Below, in pieces: positions 26,222 to 34,569 of a stretch of 64,000 nt of DNA. Numbering within the stretch: position 1 is the stretch's first letter; each line of letters begins with the position of its first letter. Both the position numbers and the translations under genes were made by a program. Location of the stretch: contig NZ_JAKZAI010000005.1 in NCBI RefSeq assembly GCF_023156235.1, forward strand, positions 124,001 through 188,000, in the 5' to 3' direction. A model generated the notes under the pieces. That model saw only the letters and a program-made list of their open reading frames with translations. It ran no database searches and was not told the DNA's origin. The stretch is from Marinobacter goseongensis (lineage in GTDB: Bacteria > Pseudomonadota > Gammaproteobacteria > Pseudomonadales > Oleiphilaceae).

Positions 26222-29200
26222 ATGTTCAGCAAAGTATTGATTGCCAACCGCGGTGAGATCGCCGTACGCACCATTCGCACCCTCAAGGCCATGGGGGTGG
26301 GCAGCGTTGCGGTTTACTCCCATCAGGATCGCCACAGCCTGCATGTGACCAGTGCCGACGAAGCCGTGGCCCTGACCGGCAATGGCGCCAGCGAAACCTA
26401 CCTCGACAAGTCACAGATTCTGGCCGCCGCCAAGCAAACCGGCGCAACCGCCATTATTCCCGGCTACGGCTTCCTGTCAGAGAACGCGGACTTCGCCGAA
26501 GCCTGCGAAGCCGAAGGCATTGCTTTTATCGGCCCCACCCCCACACAGATGCGGGAATTCGGCCTGAAGCACCGGGCGCGGGAACTGGCGGAAGCCGCCG
26601 GCGTGCCCCTGGCTCCCGGCAGCGGTTTGCTGAATAGCCTGGACGAAGCACTGGGCGTGGCAGACAACCTGGGCTACCCGGTGATGCTGAAAAGCACCGC
26701 CGGCGGCGGTGGCATCGGCCTTACCCGTTGCAACAGCGACGGCGAACTGCGGGAAGCCTTCGAAACCGTGCGCCGCCAGGGCCAGAGCTTCTTCAACGAC
26801 AGCGGCGTGTTCCTTGAGCGCTTCATCGCCCGCGCCCGCCACGTGGAAGTGCAGATGTTCGGTGACGGCGAAGGCAATGTGGTCGCCCTGGGCGAGCGGG
26901 ATTGCTCCCTGCAGCGCCGCAACCAGAAAGTAGTGGAAGAAACCCCGGCCCCGAGACTCCCGGCGGCCACCCGCCAGAAGATGCTGGATGCCGCCGTGTC
27001 CCTCGGCCGGTCCGTCAATTACCGCTCCGCCGGCACCGTGGAATACATTTACGACGAGGAGCGGGACGAATTCTACTTCCTGGAAGTGAATACCCGCTTA
27101 CAGGTGGAGCACCCTGTGACCGAGTCCGTCACCGGCCTGGACCTGATCGAGTGGATGCTGAAAATCGCCGCTGGCGAGAGCCCGGACCTGGCTGGTTTCC
27201 AGCCCAAACTGAACGGCGCGTCCATGGAAGTGCGCATCTACGCCGAAGACCCACTGAAAGACTTCCAGCCCTCCCCCGGCGAACTGACTGATGTGTACTG
27301 GCCGGAGGACGGCGTGCGGGTCGACACCTGGGTAGAAAACGGCAGTGAAGTGTCGGCCCACTATGACCCGATGATCGCCAAGCTGATCGTGCACGGCAAA
27401 GACCGCGACGACGCCCTGGCAAAACTGCAGGCAGCGCTGGCGGAAACCCGGCTGATGGGCATTGCGACCAACCTGGATTACCTGCGCCAGGTAGTGGCCC
27501 AGAAGAGCTTTGCCGACGGCGTTGTGTCTACTCGCGCGCTGGAGACCTTCGAGTTCAAACCGTCGGTGGCCGAAGTGGTCAAACCCGGCACCTACACCAC
27601 GGTGCAGGATTACCCCGGCCGCGTGGGTTACTGGAACATCGGCGTGCCACCCAGTGGCCCGATGGACGACTACGCCTTCCGCATCGCCAACCGCATCGTT
27701 GGTAACCACCACGAAGCGGCGGGGCTGGAAGCCACATTGATCGGCCCCAGCCTGAAGTTCCACAAGGACTCGGTAGTGGCGCTGACCGGCGCACTGACCG
27801 AAGCCACGCTGGACGACAAACCGGTGGAATTCTGGAAACCCATCACTGTCAAAGCCGGTCAGGTGCTGGCCGTCGGCAAAGCCATCAAGGGCTGCCGCAC
27901 TTACCTCTCCGTCCGCGGCGGCTTTGATGTACCAGTGTATCTGGGCAGCCGTTCCACCTTCGCCCTCGGCCAGTTCGGCGGCCACGGCGGCCGGCCCCTG
28001 CGCCCCGGCGACATGCTGGGCATCAGCCAAATCAACCTGCCGGCCTGCACCACCACCGCCCCAACCCACGACGCCGCCCCGGCGGACCCGGACCTGATCC
28101 CGTCCTACCCGGATCATTGGGAAATCGGCGTGCTCTATGGCCCCCACGGTGCCCCGGACTTCTTCACAGAAAGTTCCATCGAGAAATTCTTCCAGCAAGA
28201 CTGGGAGGTGCATTACAACTCCAACCGCCTGGGCATCCGCCTGAACGGCCCGAAACCCGAATTTACCCGGGAAGACGGCGGCGAGGCCGGCCTGCACCCA
28301 TCCAACATTCACGACTGCGAATACGCCATCGGCTCCATCAACTTCACTGGCGACATGCCGGTGATCCTCACCAAGGATGGCCCCAGCCTCGGCGGCTTCG
28401 TGTGCCCGGTCACCATCGCCAAGGCCGAGCTGTGGAAAGTCGGCCAGGTCAAACCCGGCGACACCATCCGCTTCGTCGCCATTGATAACGACACCGCGGT
28501 GAAACTGTCCGAACGCCAGGAACTGGCCATCGCCAGCCTGATGGCGCCACCGGAAGTCGCTCTGGTTGCGCCCCAACTGGCACCGCTGAGCGACCTGTCC
28601 GCCACCATCCTCGCCCACCTTCCCGAGAAAGACGGCCGCCCGGAAGTCACCTATCGCCAGGCCGGCGACCAGTATATTTTGCTGGAGTACGGTCCAAACG
28701 TGATGGACCTGGGCGTGCGCATGCGCATTCACGCGCTGATGGAAGCCATCGCCGACGTGCAACCCGGCGGCCTGCTGGAGCTCTCCCCCGGCGTGCGCTC
28801 GCTGCAATTGCGCTACGACGCCCGCTTGCTGTCACAGCAGGCATTGATGGAATACCTGCTGGACCTGGAAGAAACCCTGCCGCCCACAGACGAGCTGAAA
28901 GTACGCAGCCGCGTGATCCACCTGCCCATGGCCTTCGAAGACAGCGCAACGCTCGAAGCGGTGGACAAATACCGCCAGTCCGTCAGAGACACCGCACCCT
29001 GGCTGCCCAACAACGTCGACTTCATGCAGCGGATAAACGGCTTGCCGACGAGAGAGGAAGTGCGGGACGTGCTGTTCTCCGCCCGGTATCTGGTGCTCGG
29101 CCTCGGCGACGTATATCTGGGTGCCCCCTGCGCCGTTCCGCTCGACCCAAGGCACCGGTTGCTCACTTCGAAATACAATCCGGCCCGAACCTACACGGCG

Positions 29201-29854
29201 GAAGGCACCGTTGGCATCGGCGGCGTCTACATGTGCATCTACGGCATGGACTCCCCTGGTGGTTACCAGCTGGTAGGCCGCACCCTGCCAATCTGGAACA
29301 AATACCTGAAGAACCCCCAGTTCGCCGAAGGCGCCCCCTGGCTGCTAAGGTTCTTCGATCAGGTGTGCTATTACCCGGTGACAGAGCCTGAGCTGGACGA
29401 AATGCGCGATCAGTTCCGCGCTGGTCAGCTGGAAGTGAAGATTGAGGAAGAAACCTTTGATCTGAAATCCCATCAGGCTTTCCTGGACGCCAATGCCGAC
29501 TCCATCGCCGATTTCCGGAAACTTCAGAAGGCGGCCTACGCCAAAGAAGTGGCCCTGTGGAAAGACAGCGAGGCGGAAGAGCTCGACAAACTGGCGAAAG
29601 CACCGCCAAAAGCAGATGTCTCCGACCTGGAGAAATTCGGTGAGCTCATCAGTGCCGAAATCGCCGGAAACATCTGGAAATGTCTCGTTAAGCCCGGTGA
29701 CATCGTGGCCGAAGGTGATCCATTAATCATCGTAGAAGCTATGAAAATGGAGTTCGAAATAAACGCGACCCTTTCCGGAGAAATCAGTGCATTGCATACT
29801 TCCCCCGGAAAGGCCGTAACCCCTGGCGAACCAATACTAAGCATTAAGGTTTAG
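26222..29854 (+). CDS. uca: Urea carboxylase, biotin-dependent
   Basis: A 1210-residue multidomain enzyme. Biotin carboxylase occupies about residues 1-450 (KVLIANRGEIAVRTIRTLKAMG, KSTAGGGGIGLT, EVNTRLQVEHPVTE). A KipA/KipI-like carboxyltransferase region follows from about 460 to 1050 (YPGRVGYWNIGVPPSGPMDDYAFRIANR). A C-terminal biotinyl domain has EAMKM with biotinylated Lys 1175. It turns urea, ATP and bicarbonate into allophanate for AtzF. RBS AAGGAG lies at 26207-26212. Homologues with this architecture can prefer guanidine; here a Urt transporter is adjacent and no DUF1989-type genes are, which favours urea. That specificity call is inference. Confidence 0.93.
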   Translation: MFSKVLIANRGEIAVRTIRTLKAMGVGSVAVYSHQDRHSLHVTSADEAVALTGNGASETYLDKSQILAAAKQTGATAIIPGYGFLSENADFAEACEAEGIAFIGPTPTQMREFGLKHRARELAEAAGVPLAPGSGLLNSLDEALGVADNLGYPVMLKSTAGGGGIGLTRCNSDGELREAFETVRRQGQSFFNDSGVFLERFIARARHVEVQMFGDGEGNVVALGERDCSLQRRNQKVVEETPAPRLPAATRQKMLDAAVSLGRSVNYRSAGTVEYIYDEERDEFYFLEVNTRLQVEHPVTESVTGLDLIEWMLKIAAGESPDLAGFQPKLNGASMEVRIYAEDPLKDFQPSPGELTDVYWPEDGVRVDTWVENGSEVSAHYDPMIAKLIVHGKDRDDALAKLQAALAETRLMGIATNLDYLRQVVAQKSFADGVVSTRALETFEFKPSVAEVVKPGTYTTVQDYPGRVGYWNIGVPPSGPMDDYAFRIANRIVGNHHEAAGLEATLIGPSLKFHKDSVVALTGALTEATLDDKPVEFWKPITVKAGQVLAVGKAIKGCRTYLSVRGGFDVPVYLGSRSTFALGQFGGHGGRPLRPGDMLGISQINLPACTTTAPTHDAAPADPDLIPSYPDHWEIGVLYGPHGAPDFFTESSIEKFFQQDWEVHYNSNRLGIRLNGPKPEFTREDGGEAGLHPSNIHDCEYAIGSINFTGDMPVILTKDGPSLGGFVCPVTIAKAELWKVGQVKPGDTIRFVAIDNDTAVKLSERQELAIASLMAPPEVALVAPQLAPLSDLSATILAHLPEKDGRPEVTYRQAGDQYILLEYGPNVMDLGVRMRIHALMEAIADVQPGGLLELSPGVRSLQLRYDARLLSQQALMEYLLDLEETLPPTDELKVRSRVIHLPMAFEDSATLEAVDKYRQSVRDTAPWLPNNVDFMQRINGLPTREEVRDVLFSARYLVLGLGDVYLGAPCAVPLDPRHRLLTSKYNPARTYTAEGTVGIGGVYMCIYGMDSPGGYQLVGRTLPIWNKYLKNPQFAEGAPWLLRFFDQVCYYPVTEPELDEMRDQFRAGQLEVKIEEETFDLKSHQAFLDANADSIADFRKLQKAAYAKEVALWKDSEAEELDKLAKAPPKADVSDLEKFGELISAEIAGNIWKCLVKPGDIVAEGDPLIIVEAMKMEFEINATLSGEISALHTSPGKAVTPGEPILSIKV

Positions 29855-29888
29855 AGGACTCCAGCACCAGAGTATGTAGCGGTGGTGG

Positions 29889-29961
29889 GGGGAGTCTTTT
29901 TTCAAAACGTCGCCTGTCTGAGCAAAGCGAGTTTAAGCGACGTTTTTAAAAAAGACTCCCC
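29889..29961. repeat. Long near-perfect inverted repeat after urea carboxylase
   Basis: Two 25-base arms (29889-29913 and 29937-29961) pair with a single mismatch around a 23-base loop. The arms contain GGGGAGTC followed by a run of six T, so either strand gives a stem with T-rich sides. Weaker pairing continues outward into GC-rich sequence. It most likely ends the uca transcript, but its size suggests an intergenic repeat element. Confidence 0.65.
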
Positions 29962-30014
29962 GCTCCGCCGCCACCCCCAAAGTGCAGTGCGATAGTCATC
30001 AGAAGAGCACCATC

Positions 30015-30737
30015 ATGACCAGAAAACCCGCAGCAAAACGCAAAGAGAGTATGGCCGATCGGGTATACGAAGCCCTTAAAGAGGACATCTTTGAGTTTCG
30101 GTTGATTCCTGGTGACAAGTTCAGCGAAGGTGATGTCGGCACCCGACTGAGCGCCAGCAGAACGCCTGTAAGGGAAGCACTTTATCGCTTGCAGCGAGAG
30201 GGGTATGTGGAGGTTCTTTTCCGCAGTGGCTGGCAGGTCAAGCCGTTTGATTTTCTGCAGGTCGAGGAACTCTATGATCTGAGGATTACGCTGGAACGGG
30301 CCGCCATGCACAAGATCTGCGCTCTGGACGAACAGCCTCAGGCCGTGCGAACGCTAACCGCGATCTGGAATCCGGATCATCCGTCAGAACGAGCGGTCGG
30401 CAGCACCGTGCGGGCACTGGATGAAAGCTTCCACTGCGACCTGGTCGCAGCCGCCGGCAACCGGGAGATGACCCGTATCCATCGGGAGATCACCGACCGG
30501 CTGCGAATCATTCGTCGGCTGGATTTCACCCGGGACGACCGGGTGGACGCCACCTACGTGGAGCACTCGGAGATTCTGGCCGCCATCCGCTCCGGCGAAG
30601 CCACCGCCGCCGCGGACAAACTCACGCAGCATATTCGTACCTCCCAAAAGGCCGTTCGCGAGATCACCATGGAGCGAATTCGCGAGGCGGCCGCGGCCCA
30701 TCGGGGCGGGCAAAATATTGCCTCGGAGACCGCATAA
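30015..30737 (+). CDS. GntR-family transcriptional regulator (FadR-like)
   Basis: A 240-residue regulator with a winged HTH at about residues 12-75 (ADRVYEALKEDIFEFRLIPGDKFSEGDVGTRLSASRTPVREALYRLQREGYV) and a C-terminal FCD-type all-helical ligand domain (LRITLERAAMH, FHCDLVAAAGN, HSEILAAIRSGE). The start at 30015 has AGAAGAG upstream; the frame also opens at a GTG at 29982. The FCD metal-binding Asp/His pattern looks present. It is next to the urea genes and likely binds the GTATAC sites at 24128 and 24327; the effector is unknown. Confidence 0.88.
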   Translation: MTRKPAAKRKESMADRVYEALKEDIFEFRLIPGDKFSEGDVGTRLSASRTPVREALYRLQREGYVEVLFRSGWQVKPFDFLQVEELYDLRITLERAAMHKICALDEQPQAVRTLTAIWNPDHPSERAVGSTVRALDESFHCDLVAAAGNREMTRIHREITDRLRIIRRLDFTRDDRVDATYVEHSEILAAIRSGEATAAADKLTQHIRTSQKAVREITMERIREAAAAHRGGQNIASETA

Positions 30738-30785
30738 ATACTGAATTCAGGTTCATTTTCGGGCCACGCCAACGGCTCACGAGTC

Positions 30786-30803
30786 TGTGGGATATATCGC
30801 ACA
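30786..30803. promoter_or_regulatory. 18-base dyad upstream of the CsrB-like RNA
   Basis: TGTGGGATATATCGCACA is palindromic except for one base pair. A related half-site (CGATATGTGCA) lies at 30832-30842. They sit about 55 and 20 bases upstream of the predicted RNA start, where an activator such as the GacA/UvrY response regulator binds in other species, although the sequence is not the known TGTAAG-N6-CTTACA box. Confidence 0.4.
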
Positions 30804-30857
30804 ACAGCGGGAGCAATTGTCCGATATGTGCAGATCAGGCCATCTGTAGAATGCTCA

Positions 30858-31056
30858 TTGTCAGGGATGACAAGCCAGCAAGGAACGTTGGTCAAGGATG
30901 ATGACTCCAGGGATTTGGAGCAGCCCACGGATCAGGGCAGACAGGGACGACCACCAGGGATGAAGCACACAGGACGTGTGTAGCCTGAAGGATCAGGCGG
31001 GGGTCAGCCACGGACAAGGGATCACAGGGAAGGTGGTCCTGTTCCGTGCACTTTTT
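30858..31056 (+). ncRNA. CsrB/RsmZ-type regulatory RNA (CsrA sponge), candidate
   Basis: About 199 bases with 13 GGA motifs on the plus strand, many of the AGGGA or AAGGA form, held in loops of short perfect stems. Examples are TTGTCA-GGGA-TGACAA (30858-30873), GTCA-AGGATGA-TGAC, CTCCA-GGGATT-TGGAG, GCCC-ACGGATCA-GGGC, CACAC-AGGAC-GTGTG and CCTGA-AGGA-TCAGG. A final stem (CACGGA pairing with TCCGTG) is followed by TTTTT at 31052-31056. A -10 box TAGAAT lies at 30847-30852. This is the architecture of CsrB and RsmZ, which titrate the translational repressor CsrA/RsmA. No convincing protein is encoded here, although a frame runs antisense. Confidence 0.85.
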
Positions 31057-31167
31057 GCCTTCCAGTTCTTGCTCACCTGCAACAATCTTCCGACCAGCGA
31101 ACGTCCTGCTGACTGCGTTCTGGCATCTAACCATAACGAAAGTATTCAGACTCAGGAGCTCACGCCC

Positions 31168-31437
31168 ATGAAATCCACGCCAATGATGGCCACACTGGTT
31201 CTTCTTTTCAGCCTGCTGTCCGGCTTCGCCTACGCCGAACCGGCCGCCGTCAACATCAACACTGCCGATGTGGAAACCCTCGCCAGCCTGAACGGCATTG
31301 GTGAGAGCAAGGCCCAGGCCATTGTCGCTTACCGCGAAGCCAACGGCCCTTTCCAGTCCGCCGACGACCTGGTCAACGTCAAAGGCATTGGTGAAGCTAC
31401 CGTTGCGAAGAACGCCGACAGCCTCGCCATCGAGTAA
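31168..31437 (+). CDS. ComEA-like helix-hairpin-helix protein
   Basis: An 89-residue secreted protein. The start at 31168 has CAGGAG upstream and gives a signal peptide (MKSTPMMATLVLLFSLLSGFAYA). The mature part is a single ComEA HhH domain: VNINTADVETLASLNGIGESKAQAIVAYREANGPF, then VKGIGEATVAKN. Short ComEA proteins bind DNA in the periplasm and take part in DNA uptake. The longer frame from 30976 runs through the small RNA and is not coding there. Confidence 0.92.
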   Translation: MKSTPMMATLVLLFSLLSGFAYAEPAAVNINTADVETLASLNGIGESKAQAIVAYREANGPFQSADDLVNVKGIGEATVAKNADSLAIE

Positions 31438-31545
31438 GCATTGCCCAGCGGAGCCACCGGCTCCGCGACCTTCTGCCGCTGGCGTTGCCCGGATCGCACT
31501 GATAATCTCACGCCCTTGCTCAACACCAAGCCAGGTCGCTATCCG

Positions 31546-32514
31546 ATGATTCACGGTGCACTTCTTATTGCCCTCGCCGCCTTGCTCTGGGCCACAACCG
31601 GTATCGTGGCCAAGTTCCTGTTCACCGGAACCGAACTGCAAGCCATCACCCTCGGATTTTTACGCCTCGCGGTCGCGCTGCCTTTCTTTTTCGTGCTGAT
31701 GCTCCGGGAACGCCGGGATACAACCGGCCAGCCCTCAGCGCGCCAGCGGCCGCCGGGGATCACCCTGAAAGCCTTGCTGCCACTGGCGGCCCTCGGCCTG
31801 TTTCAGGCCTGCTATCAGGGCAGCTATCTGATTGCGGTAGACCTGACCGGGGCCGGCATTGCCACCCTGATTGCCCTGTGTCTGGCGCCGGTGCTGGTGG
31901 CCATCATGGCCGCGCCGCTGCTGGGTGAAAGACCGGGGGTCATCACCGTGCTGGCATTGGTGGCGGCGATTATCGGCACCTCCATGCTGGTCGTCAGCGA
32001 CATGGATACCGCCGGGGAACTTCGCCTGGCGGGCATTCTGGTGGCCGTCTTTGCCGCCGTGGTGTACGCCGGCTTCACCCTGACCAGCCGCCACACCTCC
32101 ACCGGCACGCCGGTGTTCACCACCGCTTTTATCTGCTTCGCCACTGCGGCACTGATCCTGCTGATGGTGCTGCTGGTCACCGACGGCTTTGACGGTATCG
32201 AAACGCTGGGCATCCGGCACTGGCTGATGGTGGGCTACATTGGCGTGGTACCCACCTGCATCGGCTATCTGAGCTTTTTTGCCGGTATGAAAACCACACC
32301 TGCCACTTTGTCCAGCATCATCGTGACGCTGGAACCGCTGTTCGTCGCCTTGCTGGCGTGGATAATTCTCGGGGAGGTGCTGGGGGTTATCGGTGTGCTT
32401 GGTGCGGTGATCCTCACCGCTGCGGTCATCGTGGCCTCGCAGAGCAGCGCCAGAACCCTGCCCGGCGCAGTGCGAGCAGATGACCACCCGATCAGCGGGC
32501 GTCAGGCCGACTGA
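31546..32514 (+). CDS. DMT-superfamily EamA transporter
   Basis: A 322-residue inner membrane protein with ten predicted helices in two EamA repeats (residues about 5-145 and 155-300). Typical motifs are ALLWATTGIVAKFLF at the start, ITLGFLRLAVALPFF, and LEPLFVALLAWIILGE at the end of the second repeat. Members export amino acids or other metabolites. The start at 31546 (MIHGALLIALAALLW) fits the family; the upstream extension to 31441 is not hydrophobic. Substrate unknown. Confidence 0.88.
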   Translation: MIHGALLIALAALLWATTGIVAKFLFTGTELQAITLGFLRLAVALPFFFVLMLRERRDTTGQPSARQRPPGITLKALLPLAALGLFQACYQGSYLIAVDLTGAGIATLIALCLAPVLVAIMAAPLLGERPGVITVLALVAAIIGTSMLVVSDMDTAGELRLAGILVAVFAAVVYAGFTLTSRHTSTGTPVFTTAFICFATAALILLMVLLVTDGFDGIETLGIRHWLMVGYIGVVPTCIGYLSFFAGMKTTPATLSSIIVTLEPLFVALLAWIILGEVLGVIGVLGAVILTAAVIVASQSSARTLPGAVRADDHPISGRQAD

Positions 32515-32528
32515 CGCCCGCCCGCCTG

Positions 32529-33077
32529 TCAGCCGTCTTTGCGCTGCTTTTCCAGCATGTTCGGCTGCAGGATCTCAACCCAGTAACCGTCGGGGTCCTT
32601 GATAAAGGCCAGGCCTTTCATCTTGCCGTCGTCCGGCTTCTTCACAAACTCCACCCCGAGCGTTTCAAAACGCTCACACGCGGCGTAGACGTCCGGCACC
32701 GCCACGCCGATGTGGCCAAAGCCCTGGGGTTCGTCATTGCCGTTGTGGTAGCTGAAATCCGCATCGTTTTCGGTACCCCAGTTGTGGGTCAGCTCCAGCA
32801 TGGCCTCGCGGCCGAAGATGAAAGTGGTTCGGTGGGCGTCGTCTGTCGGCACGGTGCTGGCCTGGCGGTCGTCCAGGTAGGCGAGGAAGTACAGGGTGAA
32901 TTTCATCTCGGGGAAATCGAGCTTCCGCACCAGGCGCATGCCCATCACGCGGGTGTAGAAATCCATAGAGCGCTCGGGGTCTTTGATACGCATCATGGTC
33001 TGGTTGAAAACGTAGCCTTCTGTCTCCGGAACCGGTGCTTCGTGCAGGCCGGCGGCCTGTTCAAAGTGCTTGGGCAT
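32529..33077 (-). CDS. gloA: Lactoylglutathione lyase (glyoxalase I)
   Basis: A 182-residue glyoxalase I that isomerises the methylglyoxal-glutathione hemithioacetal to S-lactoylglutathione. The signature [45 protein letters not shown] is at the N-terminal half; metal ligands include the His in GHIGVAVPD and the Glu in [12 protein letters not shown]. The length of about 180 residues matches the longer, Zn-type class found in Pseudomonas and eukaryotes. It stands between the DMT exporter and alkB, on the minus strand. Confidence 0.95.
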   Translation of the reverse strand: MPKHFEQAAGLHEAPVPETEGYVFNQTMMRIKDPERSMDFYTRVMGMRLVRKLDFPEMKFTLYFLAYLDDRQASTVPTDDAHRTTFIFGREAMLELTHNWGTENDADFSYHNGNDEPQGFGHIGVAVPDVYAACERFETLGVEFVKKPDDGKMKGLAFIKDPDGYWVEILQPNMLEKQRKDG

Positions 33078-33161
33078 GGTTTTTCCCTTTGTTAATTGCT
33101 TGGGTTAAACGATATACCTGCGTGCGTTACCGGTGGATTTCAAGGGTGCTTCAAGGGGACC

Positions 33162-33200
33162 AAAAAAGGCCCCGCAGTCAGAGACCGAACCTGCGGGGCC
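33162..33200 (-). terminator. Rho-independent terminator of alkB
   Basis: On the minus strand a perfect 10-bp stem GGCCCCGCAG / CTGCGGGGCC with a 13-base loop is followed directly by TTTTTT. It lies 58 bases after the alkB stop and before gloA. Confidence 0.9.
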
Positions 33201-33258
33201 TGAAAGGGCCAGTTTCCTGGCACACGCTTCAGAGACGCTCTGAAGCCTCTGGAGAGGC

Positions 33259-34398
33259 TCAAGAAGCCAGCTGATGCTCCTCACCCCGGTAATACGCCTC
33301 CACCCGGGGGTTCATAACGCGCTTCCAGAGGGGCGGCACCATAGCCAGGACGATCATGGCGGAGTAGCCGGCCGGCAGCTGGGGCGCGATGTCATGGTGA
33401 CGCAGCACCTGATAGCGGCGCTTGGCGAACGCGTGGTGATCGCTGTGGCGCTGAAGCTGAAACAGGAACACGTTGGTCAGGAAGTAGTTAGAATTCCAGC
33501 TGTGCTCGGGGGTGGTGCGCTCATAGCGGCCGTTATCCAGCTTGCGACGATGCAGGCCGTAATGCTCGAGGTAGTTGACGATCTCCAGCAGGGTGAAGGC
33601 GAAGAAGCTCTGACCCAGGAAGAAGGCGGCGCCGAACCAGCCGAAGGCCAGGGTGAAGCCAATACCTACCAGTGCACTGATGCTGTACCACCAGATCAGC
33701 TCGTTGCGCCAGCTCAGGGCTTTGTGACCTTTGCGCTGCAGGCGCTGGGCCTCGAGCTTCCAGGCGTTGAGGAAGTTGCGCACGTAGGCCTGGGGCAGGA
33801 ACTGGTACAGCGACTGGTTGTAACGTGACGACGACGCATCTTCCGGGGTAGACACGTGCACATGGTGACCTCGCAGGTGCTCCACCTTGAAACCGGCGTA
33901 GCAGACCAGTGACAGCAGGAACCCGCCGGCCCAGGTTTCCAGGCGGTCGTCTTTATGGATCAGTTCGTGGGCGACGTTGATGCCCAGCCCCCCGACGATG
34001 CCGATGGATACCACCCATCCCAGACCGCCAGCCACGCTGAAAATACCGGAGGCCAGCGTCGCCATGCCCCACACCAGCAGGACCGCAAAGCCGGCAACCC
34101 AGCCCAGGGTGATCACGCGGTAGAAGGCTTCGCCGTTCATCACCGGCACGTCGGTTTTCTCATCCGGGTTCAGGGAATCCTTGCCCAGCAACATGTCGAG
34201 CACCGGAATGATGCCGAACACCACCACCGGCACGCCCCACGCAAACACGTTCAACAGATCGGTGGCCTGGCCGGCGGCCAGCAGCAGCGGTGGCAGGATC
34301 AGCGGCACCATGGCAATGAGGTAGCTGTATTTTTTCAGGGTAAGCAGCACCTTGCGGCGTGCGCTTTCACTGTTGAAGCCGATGGACCGGGTACTCAT
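33259..34398 (-). CDS. alkB: Alkane 1-monooxygenase
   Basis: A 379-residue integral membrane di-iron hydroxylase that oxidises medium-chain n-alkanes to 1-alkanols with rubredoxin as electron donor. The histidine boxes are all present: HELIHK, EHLRGHHVHV, LQRHSDHHA and the extra NYLEHYGLHR. Six hydrophobic segments match the family. No rubredoxin gene is adjacent, so electron partners must be elsewhere. A GntR gene is divergent, and a 13-base palindrome overlaps the likely promoter. Confidence 0.96.
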   Translation of the reverse strand: MSTRSIGFNSESARRKVLLTLKKYSYLIAMVPLILPPLLLAAGQATDLLNVFAWGVPVVVFGIIPVLDMLLGKDSLNPDEKTDVPVMNGEAFYRVITLGWVAGFAVLLVWGMATLASGIFSVAGGLGWVVSIGIVGGLGINVAHELIHKDDRLETWAGGFLLSLVCYAGFKVEHLRGHHVHVSTPEDASSSRYNQSLYQFLPQAYVRNFLNAWKLEAQRLQRKGHKALSWRNELIWWYSISALVGIGFTLAFGWFGAAFFLGQSFFAFTLLEIVNYLEHYGLHRRKLDNGRYERTTPEHSWNSNYFLTNVFLFQLQRHSDHHAFAKRRYQVLRHHDIAPQLPAGYSAMIVLAMVPPLWKRVMNPRVEAYYRGEEHQLAS

Positions 34399-34440
34399 AA
34401 AATGAACCTCGCTTGATTTCCCGTTGTGCTTTTCCTAATT

Positions 34441-34453
34441 ATTGTCCTACAAT
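34441..34453. promoter_or_regulatory. Palindromic operator in the alkB/gntR divergent spacer
   Basis: ATTGT-CCT-ACAAT is a perfect 5+5 palindrome. On the minus strand it follows a -10-like TATATT by two bases, so a protein bound there would block alkB initiation. The FadR-like GntR gene starting at 34570 is the natural candidate regulator; this is inference. Confidence 0.6.
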
Positions 34454-34569
34454 ATAGCAGTCGTCAATCTATTTGATCGTTTTTTTCATTACCGAAACAA
34501 AATTGCGACACGGATCAATACTTTGACTCCTTCTGCGAATCTCTCCTTTGGCAAGGCTGTGGTAAACTC

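Noticed and set aside
27098..28807. Minus-strand frame of 569 residues
   Set aside because: Antisense shadow of urea carboxylase, kept open by high GC codon bias.
30892..31641. Minus-strand frame of 249 residues across the CsrB-like RNA and comEA
   Set aside because: Composition is low-complexity and antisense to a clear ComEA gene; the plus-strand GGA hairpins explain the region better.
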